From NCBI GenBank assembly GCA_037447655.1, contig JBBHKE010001480.1, positions 1 to 56,750 of the forward strand: DNA of 56,750 nucleotides, read 5' to 3'. Position numbers and translations under genes: made by a program. Position 1 is the first letter of the stretch, and every line of letters starts with the position of its first letter. The notes beneath the pieces are model-generated. The model was not told where the DNA came from and ran no database searches. It saw only the letters and a program-made list of their open reading frames with translations. Below, in pieces: positions 42,815 to 55,250 of the stretch. The stretch is from Zygnema cylindricum. Lineage: Eukaryota > Streptophyta > Zygnematophyceae > Zygnematales > Zygnemataceae.

Positions 42815-45060
42815 TACACAAATAAGAAACTCTCACGAAACCCCACAAAAGACCAACTTCACAATGAAGTCCCAAGCAAACCAAAAACACTCTAGGTCTA
42901 CAAATTTGCCACAATATAAATTAAACACCAAAGAAACCACACGCAGAAGTTCACAATGGTTTGCCCAAAGATCATAATGATCTTGTAATTCAAAATCACC
43001 CAAAAACTGCTAGGTAGTTTTCATACAAGGAATTCCTTACTTAAAAGTATTCTACGTATAACATATATAAGTGAACCTACAGCTGATCTACATCGTACAA
43101 CAAATACCGTGGTCGACCGGTACACTTAACTTTATCAAACCAAAAAACCGCGCCGTCAACTGTACACAAATATTTACACAAACCTAAAACTATCAGCCGC
43201 TAAATGAAATAGTAAGCGGTCAAAGTTCACCCGCTGAAATGACGGCGCAATCAATATTCTTCTTCCAAAAATGACGGCGGACTACATCCGTCGTTGGCGC
43301 ATTCTTTCATCACCGAAGATGATCCTTCACGTGTAAATCAGGCCCCCCAGATGAACTTGTACTTTTCCGTCTGAAACAAACAATCTTGAGGTCCTCACGG
43401 ACTTACACGTGTGCCTGAAGTGTACAGAGTCTGTGTATTCCTTTCTGAGTTACATATTACACTAAATCTTGTCTACAACACTTTATCCTTCAACCAAAAT
43501 GACTAAGCACATGCTGTTGTGGCTACGGTGTTCGACCATCACAGCATGTTGTAGTGTTATCAGCGCAGCATGGCAACATCTCAATGTGATAAAGAGAGGA
43601 CTAGAGGTTTCCAAAAACAACAACCATGACCTAAACCAGACGTAGATTTTGTATTAGAATACCTACACGCTATTGGTTGGTTAGCAAATGTCAAAAATTT
43701 GTAATTTGGCTATTTCGTTAGTACTTAAGCGATTGCGTTAGATTTGTACTCTCATAATTTGAGAGTATAGGAATTGGTCGGAAAGAAATTACATTTTCTG
43801 TATTTTTCCCTTGTCTTTTTCCTTAGTCAAACTCTATCTCGGCTACCCACTCACCTTCCACAATTTCCTTTTCACATTGTCATATTCATTTTTGTTATGT
43901 ATTATAATCTTTTTGCGTTGCGATTTCTTTTGTTGTTGTCTGTTCCACTTTTTCTATTCGCTAACATATTAGGTTGCATGTTTCTTCGTTCGATTAGACA
44001 CATGTAAGATAAAGGACAAAATAAGGTACGGTGGACGAACTTATCCAGGAGAAAAAAACATAACGTGAAATTACCCTTAACAGAAGACGACTACGAAATT
44101 TGCGACAATAGGTGACGCTAATAAAAACAGCGACGGTTGTAGACATTTTTTTTTTGTAATTTTGTGACATGGTAGACGTTTAGGGTTTTGTGATATTGTG
44201 ACGCCATGCTCACTTGTGACAAAGTCGACGTCACAAATAACTTTTTGCCATGGCTAGCCTATTTTGTTTTTCTGACTTTTCTCGCTCGACTTGTACTAAA
44301 AACATACATAAATGTAGTCAAAAGAATTTTTTTTAAAATATCTTTCATTTAATACTAGTATTTTAGTACCTCATTCTAAAAAGTGAAAGATAAAAGCGAT
44401 AGAGTGAGAGGGAGAGGGAAGAGGCGACATCGGCCTAAAATTCTGCAAATGACCCATGAATGAAAGGGGAGGTCCGAGACCCCTGTTTTTTTTCCGCACT
44501 TGCTCGTCTTTTCCGTACATACACGTGACGGGTAGGGAGAAAAATAGCGAGTACTATGCCTCGTCCTAAAAAAAATCCCTCTCGTGTGGCGCGTGCTTAA
44601 ACCGTCTTTCATTCGTTGTTTGGGTGGTACTTTCCTTGAAATCCAGTCGCAAGGTGATTTTTGATGAAGTTTTTTCACGGGTTGGGTTCTATTGCCCGGG
44701 GGTCGAAAAAATGAAAACGATTAAATTCGTTAACATGACGACAAACATGAAGTACATTCAAAGTATCGACCTGATGTTTGTTGTACTTTTAAAGAATTGA
44801 TTTTTTTGTAATGCTAAAGTTTTTCTTTTACGGAACTGCGTTTTGGGTGAAAACGACAAAATAAAATAGATACTTTAATACGTGGGGACGTACCCTAACA
44901 GACGTTGCAAAAGTACCTTTATGGGAAACAGATCCGTACAACGCTTAGCTAAAAGATTCTATGGGCAATTTGGTACTACGGATCGCCAAAAATCGCACAA
45001 AATTACAAACATAACTGTTTCTGGGATCTTTCAATGTCCGAAAACAGACACGGTCACTTA
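42815..45060. other. Copia leader/LTR-like DNA and duplicated intergenic DNA
   Basis: 42815-43760 continues the minus-strand copia element 5' of gag and matches 27050-28010; LTR ends could not be fixed. 43770-45060 matches 28016-29310 almost base for base in its first 240 bp. No gene is supported. Confidence 0.5.
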
Positions 45061-45186
45061 AACTCGTGACATTTGTAGACGCCTTGTTAATTTCTGGCAT
45101 TGTAGACGTTTATGTTTCATGTGACTTTGAAGACGTCTGCATTTTGTGACATTGTCGACGTCATGCTTTGCTGCAACACTGTCGAC
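45061..45186 (+). repeat. Array of GACGT-core repeats upstream of gene D
   Basis: Same array as at 29311-29432: GTGACATTTGTAGACG, GGCATTGTAGACGT, TGTGACTTTGAAGACGT, TGTGACATTGTCGACGTC, then CTGTCGAC where the MITE is inserted. Confidence 0.6.
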
Positions 45187-46024
45187 TAGTGTTGGGTATC
45201 GAGGACCGTTTGCCGATATTCGATATATCTCGAATTTCAGGTACCCAATAATCGATATATCGTTTCGATATATCGAATTTCAAATTATCGGGATATGTCG
45301 CCGATAAATCGTATCGTCGATATATCGAAGCTAAAAAAAAAAATAATAATTATCCCACAGGTTTTCAAAGTCTCGTGACTTCGGACAAAGTGACTGTAAA
45401 TTCTTTGCCGGAAAGAAATACGGCTTTTTCCTGAAAGTCAGCGGAGTGAAGAGATCTCTGAGGTACATTGACGAGGTACACTTGTGAAGTACACGTACGT
45501 CATACGCAAGTACGATTTTCTAGACGAAAAAGGTCGGTTTCCAGATATTCGATGATTTTTGAGATTTGGTTGTCACCTTACGTGGAACCACTCATATCAG
45601 AACACGTATGTAAAACTTATTTACAAAAGATACGCGATGTACCCGAGGCCTCTGTAATACATAAATTTTGCTGTCCGTACTATTACTGAGACCTCCTCGT
45701 GTAACCATACCCCAAATAATTAATCATTAGAATTTCAAAATTAGTACTTTTTTGTCGGTTACATTTTGCGGCGTCTACCTTTAAGTCACGGAACGAAAAT
45801 CACGGCGTACGTGGCGTATTAGACAATTTGACTTTTTCGGTAAGATAACATATTATATAAAAAAATAAAAATATTAAATTTTAAAAAATACTATATATCG
45901 TGATATATATCGCGATGATTTATGTTGGTCTCGGTACGATATATCGAGGATCCTCCTCGATCGATATTCAATAAATCGAGTATCGAGATTATAGCGATAT
46001 GAATTCACCCGATACCCAACACTA
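45187..46024. mobile_element. MITE family 1 copy with 8-bp TSD, upstream of gene D
   Basis: 838 bp with intact TAGTGTTGGGTATCG ends, flanked by CTGTCGAC at 45179-45186 and 46025-46032. It is the same insertion as at 29433, with visible differences concentrated in the ATCG-palindrome regions. Confidence 0.95.
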
Positions 46025-46429
46025 CTGTCGACGTCACTCATCCTAGGACCGACAAAAATGTGACGCTAACGACGATGGCACCGCAAATGTGCGCCGTTAT
46101 GATGATGACTTCATCAACCGATATCATCAATCATAGGTACACAATTGCTGGCGGTCCGATTCTCACCGATATAGAATCTGACGGTCCTAGCTTTCATCTT
46201 TGAAGAATATGTTTCACTTTCAAACTGACTCGTTGAATATCGAGCCCAAAAAAATCACATCTCCGTACTTTATGCCGGCTGGTGGCTGCCGGCCTGAGTC
46301 CCCGGAGTCTGTACGGCGCAACTTATCTTTTCAGATGTGTGCTTTCCGGGAAACTACATCGAGACCGTCAATCCGGCAAACATTAATTTTCGCACGTGTG
46401 AGAGAACCAATCGAAACGTCGAAACGCTG

Positions 46430-46436
46430 CATAAAA
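46430..46436 (+). promoter_or_regulatory. TATA-like box of gene D
   Basis: CATAAAA 75 bp before the ATG, in a block identical to that of gene B. Confidence 0.55.
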
Positions 46437-46510
46437 ACGTCGTGCTTTGAAAAGTCCAATCCTCATCCAACAAAATAGCATCTCCCTCTCTTTCAAAAAT
46501 CTCCCTCAGA

Positions 46511-47837
46511 ATGGCGACTGTCACATACCTCCCTCTCCTCCTCTCCGCCCTCTCTCTCCTATTTATTCTTCCCGCAGGTGCGCAGAACACCCGCAAACTA
46601 CTGTCTACCACGTGTCCCACCAATCCGACCACTCTCTGCGATTTTCGCTTTCAATGGTTTCCGACATCCGTACCCTCCTTCAGGTGCGTTATTTACCAGT
46701 CGGGATGGTGCCAAAAAGTCAAATATCGTAAAATGCTCTCTTTTTTTTGGCGTTTTCCCGTTGCTTCTAAAACAAATATACCTTTCATAGCTCTTAAATT
46801 TTATTGCTTGACGTTTCCATGCTGCCGTTACGTGTAAATACTGACGACTGCATGTACGGAATGCTAATGAATCCAACGTTCGACTGGTAGAAATTTTTTG
46901 CTATTCCCATAATGACGTGGCATCTGCTGACGTGTCGCAGCCTGAGCGGTCCGGCTAATGTGGCCGTCAGTTCGGGCGTGGTGGAGCGCATCAACAAAAC
47001 GTTCGTCCAGATTCCGACGACCAAAGGAACCACACTAATTGCAGGGGGATTCAAAGGCGCGCCGCGGACCTACGGGGATCAGTTCTTTTTCACGGGCAGC
47101 CCGGCGAAACTTCTCTACAAAACTTTCAATAACGTGCGTACGTTTTGTTTAATAGACAAAACGATTGGGAGAGTTATATGTGGCGAACCCATACTTTTTT
47201 TAGCGCAAAGTCTATGGTGTGACAATATACAACGCATTTCCAATAGTTTTTGTTCATTTAAATTGTGGTATATATTTGTTCCTTAGTTAGTTTGTCTACT
47301 TTTTTACCTTCCAAAACAGGAGGTAAAATGTATAATAATTCATGTTGTTGTACTTCAAAAATCTTACTCCAATAAAAATAAGATTCGTGACATCATAACT
47401 AGTACGGGGCAGAAAAACATTGGCAAAAATCTATTGTCAAAACATGAGAGAAGTGTTGTAAATCAATAGCTTTTATATGTTCCCATTGATTCGTTTCTTA
47501 ATGTACAAAAAATTTAAACACCGTAAATTATATCGAATAAGGCAAAAATACAAGTTGAAAAAGGTAAATGTAGATTGAACAAGGGAAAATGCATGTCAGA
47601 CAAGACAATATAAAATAGATTATACCTGTGCAGGTTTCTGACAGTTACCCCTTTCGGTCCCTTTTTGTCTTCATGTGCTTCGTACAGATCAACAAGACTC
47701 TTTTGGTCGGTGGTTGTTTCCGTTCCGATTTCAGTGGAGTTCAAATTTTTAACGGAGAAATAAATTTAAATCCCAACGACGGAAATACCAAGTATCCAGA
47801 ATCTCGAAGATGCATTATATTTAAAGTGAAAAAGTAA
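46511..47837 (+). CDS. Small secreted protein of unknown family, copy D (3 exons)
   Basis: Predicted exons are 46511-46683, 46941-47133 and 47688-47837, all GT-AG, giving a 171-aa product identical in sequence to copy B as far as can be read. I saw one silent difference, in exon 3 (CCG against CCA). It has the same signal peptide, four cysteines (35, 43, 132, 164) and two INKT motifs. Intron 1 is 166 bp shorter than in B and has a single acceptor. Function is unknown. The promoter carries the GACGT array and a MITE. The identical proteins point to recent duplication, gene conversion or constraint. Confidence 0.7.
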
Positions 47838-47839
47838 GA

Positions 47840-49290
47840 TTTGAAGTATTTAAGAACATTTTAAAGGTTTTTGGGCAAATATTTGAAGTGATCCAGGTTA
47901 TCCTAAAGGGATGAAGTAGTATGTATTTTTTTTGTGAAGAAGTCTATTGAAGGCTTGAAAGCAATAGATGACATGTGGAGCTTTTTTTTTTTTAGGTAAT
48001 GATTTATGCATTAACATTTTTACTGTGTTGTCATTCTTCTACGGAGCCACAATACAACGTGTAAAAAAAATGTATCCATTTTTGCTTTTTCTTTTGTGAA
48101 AGTTGGAATTTGTTGAGTATAAAATAAATTTTTGGAGATTCACGCCTTTTGTAATGATGGTCATGTATTATCTATTGCGGTTTTCCATGAAAATCTATGT
48201 TCCATTTTTGTAAATGTTAATGAATCTGTCGAAGACTTCACTCAAGTCTTTTAAAAGATAAACCGTGGTTCACCTGGAGTAGTAGCCATCAGGCAAAGTA
48301 AGCATATATCTACATCCTCCTATAGACGGAAATATGGTCGTCCGGTCTTCCCCGATACATCAGAGTGGATAAGTTCAAGAAAGTTTAGCTCTATGCTTGG
48401 GCTTAGATGGAAAAGGGAGCTTGTGAATTTGCTCTAAAGCACATCATCACAGATATTGTTGCCTATTTTGTCCTTTACCTTCATCCCTTTAATAATATTT
48501 TTATATTTCATGGTGAGCATGCCGGCCTTCTACACCACAGATCACAATTGAAGCTCCGATGTCCATAATTTAACCTCATATACCAGGCATTCTGTTGCTC
48601 AAGACATTGCTCGGTGCTAATTTCCATATATCGTAGAAAACTGCTGATGCTTTCTTATTTGGCTCCTCTCTAAAATTCCAAAGACATTCCAGAACGCATG
48701 GAAGAGGCCTAAGTATCCATCTGAAAACACTCATGCCGCCAAAAACCTACTTGTTAGGATTGCAATGCTAAAAATATTCCCTTGGTGTCACGGTAAAAAA
48801 AATAACTTGAATTTTTCCTTTTGGCCTACATAGATTTAGTCGAGTCATTTATCGTCACCATTTAAACTGTGTTCAAGGCCTACATTGTCTTATTTCTTTG
48901 ATGAATTTTGATTTAATTATGTGTATAAATATCATTAAAGCTCTGTTTTTGCTCAGTTTCCATCAGTTGATTTGTTGCATTCCCATGTTCACACGATTGT
49001 CCTCTATACTACACTCTATGTGTTGTAAGTGGTTATCATAGTCCGTTACGCCTCACTGATTTTTGATATCTTTTCGCAAGTAATTTCAATGTTTTAGATG
49101 GCATTCACCATCTTGATATAAGCCAACAACAAATACTTAGACATGACTACTTAAACCACAATCACGTTTGAACATCATTCTTCTTAAACTCCACAAATAT
49201 GCTAGTGAGCAATTCGTTCACAACTTTTATAAAATCCTTCTCCACGAATTAATTATTTAGTATATTTGCCCCATGAACATAGTGTAGTGT
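47840..49290 (-). mobile_element. Old copia remnant downstream of gene D
   Basis: 48285-48555 on the minus strand retains a GAG-pre-integrase/zinc-binding pattern (GMKVKDKIGNNI, then a Cys, then LNFLELIHSDVSGKTGRP), with stops. Nearby (MDIGAS) resembles a decayed protease D-S-G motif. The flanking sequence aligns with the region after gene B with many more mismatches than the gene itself. Confidence 0.55.
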
Positions 49291-49612
49291 GCAACATTAT
49301 TATCAACGGTTACAGACTAACTGAAGTCAACCGAATATGTCATTTTGAAAAACTCATTTCAAAAAATTGGTATAACACTTGAGATAGAAAAAAAATGATT
49401 GATAAAACTTTTGTCTACTTTTTTGTCTATGTTGGGAACATGCATTTTGCATTCAACTGTGGATCTTATCAATTTCGACCACACGCCCTCTAAAAGCCAC
49501 ATAAAAACAAACAGAAGACTAGAATCACATTCACTGAATGACTCATTTACAGAACGACTTACTATTTTTTATCTTGGTACCTATTGCACATTATGTCCCA
49601 TAGGTAAGTATG

Positions 49613-50490
49613 AGTGTGACTGATCACTACACACTCTTAGCCATGTTGTATATATTGACCGGTAGGTATTATTAGGATCTCTTCAAATATTTCTCAACCT
49701 CATCATGTTAAACCCCATCAATGTCTTTTCTCAGATTCTATCCAACCAGATTTAGTCGGGATATCATAACATGTCTATGGGTCGTCATTACTTCAAGTCC
49801 TTTCGACATCGTTTAACAAACCCCATTTTAAAAATGAGACGCTTATTTTTTTGTGATTTTTTTTTTGTGATGCTGCTACTCGACATGTTTAAACTATAAA
49901 ACCCTTCTTTTACAACAAATAAACATCAAAATATTGCAAAGCAATGTCGTACCATGAAGTTGCAACGTTATACGATTTTGTAGTATGCTTTGAAGAAAGC
50001 ACATATTGACGTTGTTACGCGAACAATGTCCTAAGTTTTGAAACTAATCATGTAGAATATGGACAAGTCCATCGACGACTTCTATGGTAATTTTGCGTGG
50101 AATTTTTTTAAACCCAAAGGTTTGAGATTCCTCGACCGAGTCTCTTATGTGCTCTTTAATATAAATGTGCAGGGTGCTAATCTTTAGGAAGCTCAATCCA
50201 TGAACTTCTTCTGATGAAGACGGTTTCAAATGTGTCGAAAAACATTCCAGAATTGATGAATCGGCACATTGCACGATGGTTGGCAACTATATCACTATAC
50301 CGATCAGCGGTAATCTTGTTTGTTTACATCTTTAATTTGCTGATCAAACATTTGTTTGGTTTCGTTCATGCTATTGCGCGGAAACTGCATTTCTGGTCAA
50401 AGGCACTCTTTTGGTCTAGTGAGGTCTTTAAGTGTTTAATTAGTGCTTTGTTGTCGAGTAATAGCGAGGCACGTTCTCAGTGCTTTAAAT
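49613..50490. other. Intergenic; nothing recognised
   Basis: Past the end of the segmental duplication. Short frames up to about 99 codons without recognisable similarity; no repeats of note. Confidence 0.4.
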
Positions 50491-50715
50491 ACTACACCGT
50501 GTATCACTATTAGTGTTAATGGTTTTTTTGCCACTAAAAATATATTTCTTTTGTACACATTTGTCGGATTATGGATCTGACGGTTGCAATTAAAAATTGA
50601 GATTCTCACCTTCCTATTGGCGGTTTCCATGTGAAAATCAGACATATCTGTAGGGAGAAAAGATGTTATAAGTGGCGAAAAAATTATTAACACTTATAGC
50701 GATACACGGTGTAGT
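50491..50715. mobile_element. MITE family 3, complete copy
   Basis: 225 bp with long imperfect inverted ends: ACTACACCGTGTATC followed by ACTATTAGTGTTAAT on the left, and the inverse (ATTAACACTTATAGCGATAC and ACGGTGTAGT) on the right. Only non-coding sequence in between. Target duplication is unclear (AAAT on the left, TTTC on the right). A partial copy is at 9462. Confidence 0.85.
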
Positions 50716-50745
50716 TTTCTTGTTTTGGAAAATAAGTAAATCGGT

Positions 50746-50747
50746 TT

Positions 50748-50781
<34 letters not shown>
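50746..50781. repeat. Compound (TG)n(AG)n microsatellite
   Basis: About thirteen TG units followed by about four to five GA units, immediately after MITE family 3. The DNA from here to 51368 has no supported gene. Confidence 0.95.
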
Positions 50782-51368
50782 TCTTGTGTAAAAAAAGGCT
50801 TTCAGCATAATATGTGCGTCTTCGCCGAATGTGTTATGTGTATGGCAGTTTAATTGTTGTTTTGAATGCTTCCTCTATGGTGAGCTTGTTTGTATTCGGT
50901 CCTATTAAAGCAACTGGCGAAGCCTTCCTTAACTTTCACCAAGGGATCCGGTCCATACCCACGACTTTCGCGATTGTGGACCTAAGTTTGTCAAGGTTTA
51001 CATTTAGTGAATGTGTCTTCTCTTTGTCGGTAGTCATCTTCAATAATTCATTAGGTAGATACATCTTTTCGTTTTGAGTTGGTGGATAAGTGTTTTAAAT
51101 ACGTTCTCATGTTTGCTTAATCGTTTAGACTAGCCCCTTTTTCTGTTGACTCTTCGCATACATTTTTTAGACTTAGCCCAGTTTCTTTTGACTTTAGTAG
51201 TCTGTAGACGTTTAATTTTCTGTCCTGTGTACCCGGATAGTCTTACCTTAGCAATTTTTGAAATATTGCTTCTACAAGTTTTGATTTTCTTTTATTTTAA
51301 CCCTAATTAACAATTATGTTCAATAGTGTCACACAACTCCAATGATTATCCAGAAAATCTTAGCTTAA

Positions 51369-51426
51369 TCACAATATTGTGATGTTAGTTCACAAATGGC
51401 GCGTTGACGCGCCATTAAGACTAACC
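51369..51426. repeat. Two adjacent perfect palindromes
   Basis: ATCACAATATTGTGAT (51369-51384) is a perfect 16-bp palindrome. It is followed by a hairpin with 10-bp arms AATGGCGCGT and ACGCGCCATT separated by TG (51395-51416). Outer GTTAGT/ACTAAC arms flank the hairpin. CTAA follows the hairpin after 7 nt, slightly Helitron-like, but no partner end was found. Confidence 0.85.
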
Positions 51427-51663
51427 AGCACTTTCGCGGTAATGACGCGTGATGACAAGGATTGTTGAAATTAATAGATTTCTACAGTATTTTCTATGTT
51501 TAAATACGTTAGTATAAAAAGAAAATAAAAGGACGGACAACCGGCCTCCACCTCCTCTCTCTAGCCCCCATACTTGTTGTAGTCACTGAAGGATAGAGAG
51601 GGTGGTTGATCCATGGCTGCCTTAGTTCAAACAAGCATGATTTTTAGTAGGTTACTAAAAATA

Positions 51664-51755
51664 AACCTGACGGACCCGGGATTCGATCACGGTACTTGCC
51701 GTCCGTCAAGTTGACCGATAACGGTCAACTTTATCCTATAAGACTAGGACAATTG
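51664..51755 (-). other. tRNA-like / SINE-like sequence
   Basis: Minus strand: GATCGAATCC matches the Pol III B box exactly. TCTTATAGGATAAAG resembles a tRNA D-arm/A box. ACTTG and CAAGT can form an anticodon-type stem, and GTTGACCG/CGGTCAAC forms another perfect stem. The acceptor stem of a normal cloverleaf is not obvious. It is a relic or SINE head rather than a confident tRNA. Confidence 0.3.
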
Positions 51756-52183
51756 CTAAATGCTATAGTATATGATAGATAGATATTCGTTTAGATGAGA
51801 ACAAATTCATTTTACTGAAACTCTATACGGCATGCATAGATACAGTTTCACCAAGTACGAAGTACAGTACTAATTTGAAACGGATACCGCGCATTTTGTT
51901 TCGACAGCGAAACAAATATCGCGCAAGTATTTATAACGGCCGAGATCGCATTTCGAGTCAAATCTAACGGCGCACATCATCGCCGAAATCTCGGAATGGT
52001 CACTTCGGCATTTAGTGACGTGGCATGACTTGGCGCAAGGTGGAGAGATGACATTCGGTCGCGGGAATTCCGAGGAATGTACGGACGAGTGGAAAATGGA
52101 CACGCGTTCGCTTAATGGCCTTGTCGTACAAAGGTCGTACAAAAGGTACATCGGCAGTAGTACTTTTATATACGGTACAGTAC
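51756..52183. other. Flank and probable LTR start of the last copia element; no gene
   Basis: No gene was found. GGTCGTACAAAAGGTACATC near 52135 resembles GGCCGTACAAGAAGTACATT near 35032, so the LTR probably begins somewhere in or just before this stretch. The precise TG start was not identified. Confidence 0.4.
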
Positions 52184-52299
52184 TCTGATTGGTTCGTACA
52201 GTTAGTAGATAGGGGTTGTTAGAGGGAGCTAGAACTTAGATTCTGATTGGTTCGTACAGTTAGTAGATAGGGGTTGTTAGAGGGAGCTAGAACTTAGAA
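52184..52299 (+). repeat. 58-bp tandem duplication in a copia LTR
   Basis: TCTGATTGGTTCGTACAGTT begins at 52184 and 52242. Both units run to AGCTAGAACTTAGA and look identical. The related element at 35.1 kb has a single diverged version (GATTGGGCTAGG to GGACTTAG). Confidence 0.9.
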
Positions 52300-52538
52300 A
52301 AATCTGGTAGATGTTCTTCTCTCTCTTTGAGAGGTTGTATAAATTGGCATTTTTGCCGGCTTATAACTTATCGGTTGGTTGGCCGTTTTCACTGATTCTT
52401 TTTGCTACAGACTCAAAGGAGTCCAGGGTGCAAAAGGGTGCTTCCAAATTGTGAGTTTTCCTTCTTGGGCAGCAGTGGTTGTGGCTTGAAGTGGGTTAGT
52501 TAAATACTATCTAGAGGCTTCCTGTATTCTGTAGTCCA

Positions 52539-53955
52539 ATGGAGGACATAGAATTGCAGGTTATGGGCCCACCCTCTAGGGTGCCCACCTTCAATGGATC
52601 TGGGTTCATCTATTGGGAAGCCATGATGATGGGAGATTTGTGTGAAAAACGATAGTGGGGTATCGTCAGTGGACAAGTGAAACGTCCACCTTCGGAACTC
52701 CACCACGATTTGGAGGAGTAAGGTTTCCTGCAGCAACGGCTGCCTCAGCGAAGGAGGCACATGATGGGGATAGCAGTGTGTCCGAAAAAGGGAAAGGGAA
52801 GGAGTCACCCCTCTCTCCTATTGCCAGAGTACCGGGAGCGCAGCGACCGTGATTACCGCGGAGAACGATACTCAAATGTGGGAGGATGTAAACATGGCTG
52901 CCAAGAACTTCATTCTGAGGCACCTCACTCAAGCTTTGGCCACTCCTCATCTTCACATTTACAAGGCCGAGGAGTTGTGGGTGAGCTTTCAGGAACTATT
53001 CAAGAGCTCCAGTTGGTTGAGCAAAGGCTAGTGAGTTACACTTACAAATGAGGAAATATGTTAGATTACTTTAATGATCTTTCTTGTTTGTATATGGAGA
53101 TGGAAAGTGTTGGATGGACGGGTACAATGATAGTGAAATTTAACACTCTTACCATGAAGTTACCAAATGAGTTGGAGAACATAGTGTATCGAATACAAGG
53201 AAATGCGTGATAGTTCATGGAAATGGAACACAGTGGTCAAGATGATACTTCTGCAAGAAAACACAATGGAGATTAGGAGAGGAGGAAAGAGCATTCAAAC
53301 TCTAGCAGCAGGAGGAGACCGATGGGGGAAGGACCCGAAGAAACCTTATAGAGGGGAAAGAGATAATTCAGGTGGACCGAAGCCCCCAAAGGGGTCTGTG
53401 TCATTTTTGCAAAAAGCCGAGACACTTCATCGCAGATTATGTCAAGCTGTCGGAGCTGAGGCTCCAAGAGAACCGTGGAGGGGGTTCTTCCGGAGGGAAG
53501 AAAAAGACACTTGTGGTTACTAAAGTGATAGGAGAAACCGAGGATGATTCTTCTGAGGAGGATAGGGAGCTTCTTCTTGACAAGAGTCTGGAGAAGAAGA
53601 GTTCCCTCGAAAAAAGAAGTGTGACCTTTGAGCAATTCGGGGAGCTCCACACGAAGGATGGATTATTGACTCAGGTGCATCCTTGCATATATGTCGTGAT
53701 AAAGAACTTTTCACTAAGCTAAGAAAGATCCCTACTGTAGAGATAGAGTATGGGGATGGGAGAGTTGTTACTACAGATCTAGTGGGCTCAGTAGATCTAA
53801 AAGTCTTAGTGGAGGGTAAGACTTCTATACTTACATTCTCAGATGTACTCTACATTCCTTAGTTGAGTAAAAATCTTGTCTCTACGTCTGTGTTAGATGA
53901 CAAAGAGTTTGATACCTTCACTAGAAAGGGAGTCTTTACAGCTAAGTATGGGGAT
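52539..53955 (+). pseudogene. Copia gag-protease region, broken
   Basis: The ATG at 52539 opens MEDIELQVMGPPSRVP, followed by stops within about 40 codons. The zinc knuckle near 53399-53440 reads C-H-F-C-x4-H-x4-Y: the last cysteine has become tyrosine and the usual glycine before His is arginine. Protease begins WIIDSGASLHIC near 53660-53700 (D-S-G intact) and runs to FSDVLYIP, followed by a stop. Further frameshifts separate gag and protease. Confidence 0.8.
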
Positions 53956-53959
53956 TAAA

Positions 53960-55250
53960 TTTACTTCACAGCAGATAAGGGTAGCCAAAGAATGTTTAGG
54001 CTTAACCTGAGTAATGAAAAGAAGAATGTTTACTATGTTGGTGTTCCTAGGTTGATGATTTGGCATAAGCGGTTGGGCTATGTGCATTTTGATAGATTGA
54101 GGGAAATGAAAAAGCTTGGAGTAGTAGAAGGCATTCAGTTTGGGGATAATGAAATGATGGATGATTGTAGTGGCTGTGCTCATGGTAAGGCTCACAGACT
54201 TCCCTTTCCCAAAGCAGCCACATATAGAGGTGAGAAAGTGTTAGATTTGGTCCACACAGATATTTGGGGACCTGCAAAAGTGCCTTCGGTTGGAGGAAAG
54301 AGGTTTATGATGACAATAACCGATAACTTGTCTAGATACTCTAGAGTCTACTTTCTAAAAACAAAGTCTGAAGCATCAACTTAGTTCAAAGAATATAAAG
54401 CATGGAGTGAGAAGTTGCATGAAACCCCCATTAAGAGGATAAGGAGTGATAATGGGGGGGAATATACCTCCAACCAGTTTGAGGAATATGTGAGAGATAA
54501 AGGAGTGCAGCACCATAAAACTCTACCATATAACCCGGAACAAAATGGGGTAGCTGAGAGGTTGAATCGAACACTAGGAGATAGTCCATGCAGTATGTTG
54601 GCAGACAAGAAAATAGGAAAGAGATTTTGGGCAAAAGCAATGAACTGTGCCAACTACATTAAGAATAGAGTCCTTACCTCAGCTGTAAAGGGAGTGACAA
54701 CTTATGAGAGATGGGTTGGAAGGAAACCAGATATCTCACACCTTAAAGTATTCGGTAGTCAAGTTTACACTCTTGACACGGATAGGAAAAACTGGAAACT
54801 AGATGCTAAAGGAAAACCTGGATACTTTGTGAGATATGATGAGGATGTTAAGGGATATAGAGTCAATGACTTACCAAACAAAGATATCATTTTGGTCAAA
54901 CACTTAGTTGTCATGGATGAAGGGAAGTCATTTGACCCCTTCAAATATACAAAGAAGATAACAATCGGATTTGAGTCTGAAAGTGAGGAGATTTCAGTCG
55001 TTCCCAAAAGGGACATGAGTAAAACCATGATTGCCGATTCAGGGGAGATCCAACATACAAAAGACTCACTGGAAACCTCACATACTCCTATGGACTTCGA
55101 GGAGATAGAAGAAGCGGGACAAGAACCAGCTTCCATTGACAGGGGAGCCGATGAGACAGTGAGAAGAAATCTAAGACTTCCATCCATTCCAGCTTCGGAG
55201 TTTGAGGGAGGAGAAGGAGCAGCAAAAGGATACAGAAAAAACAAGCAGCT
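53960..55250 (+). pseudogene. Copia integrase, catalytic residues kept, interrupted
   Basis: The zinc-binding part has H near WHKRLGY-VHFDRL and the C-S-G-C pair near 54170-54180. The catalytic core keeps all three acidic residues: HTDIWGP near 54256, RSDNGGEYTS near 54445 and the E in NGVAERLNRTL near 54555. A stop follows at 54382-54384 (between AST and FKE). KVFGSQVYTL near 54745-54770 is typical of copia. A frameshift occurs around 55240 before reverse transcriptase. Confidence 0.88.

Larger units (their letters stand above)
42643..49612. repeat. Segmental duplication, right copy (contains gene D)
   Basis: Counterpart of 26893-35005. It begins inside copia gag at ACATCATACAATTTC and ends near TTGGTACCTATTGCACA. 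It lacks the solo LTR and the 166-bp intron duplication of the left copy, and holds about 265 bp (48285-48555) missing on the left. Confidence 0.9.
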
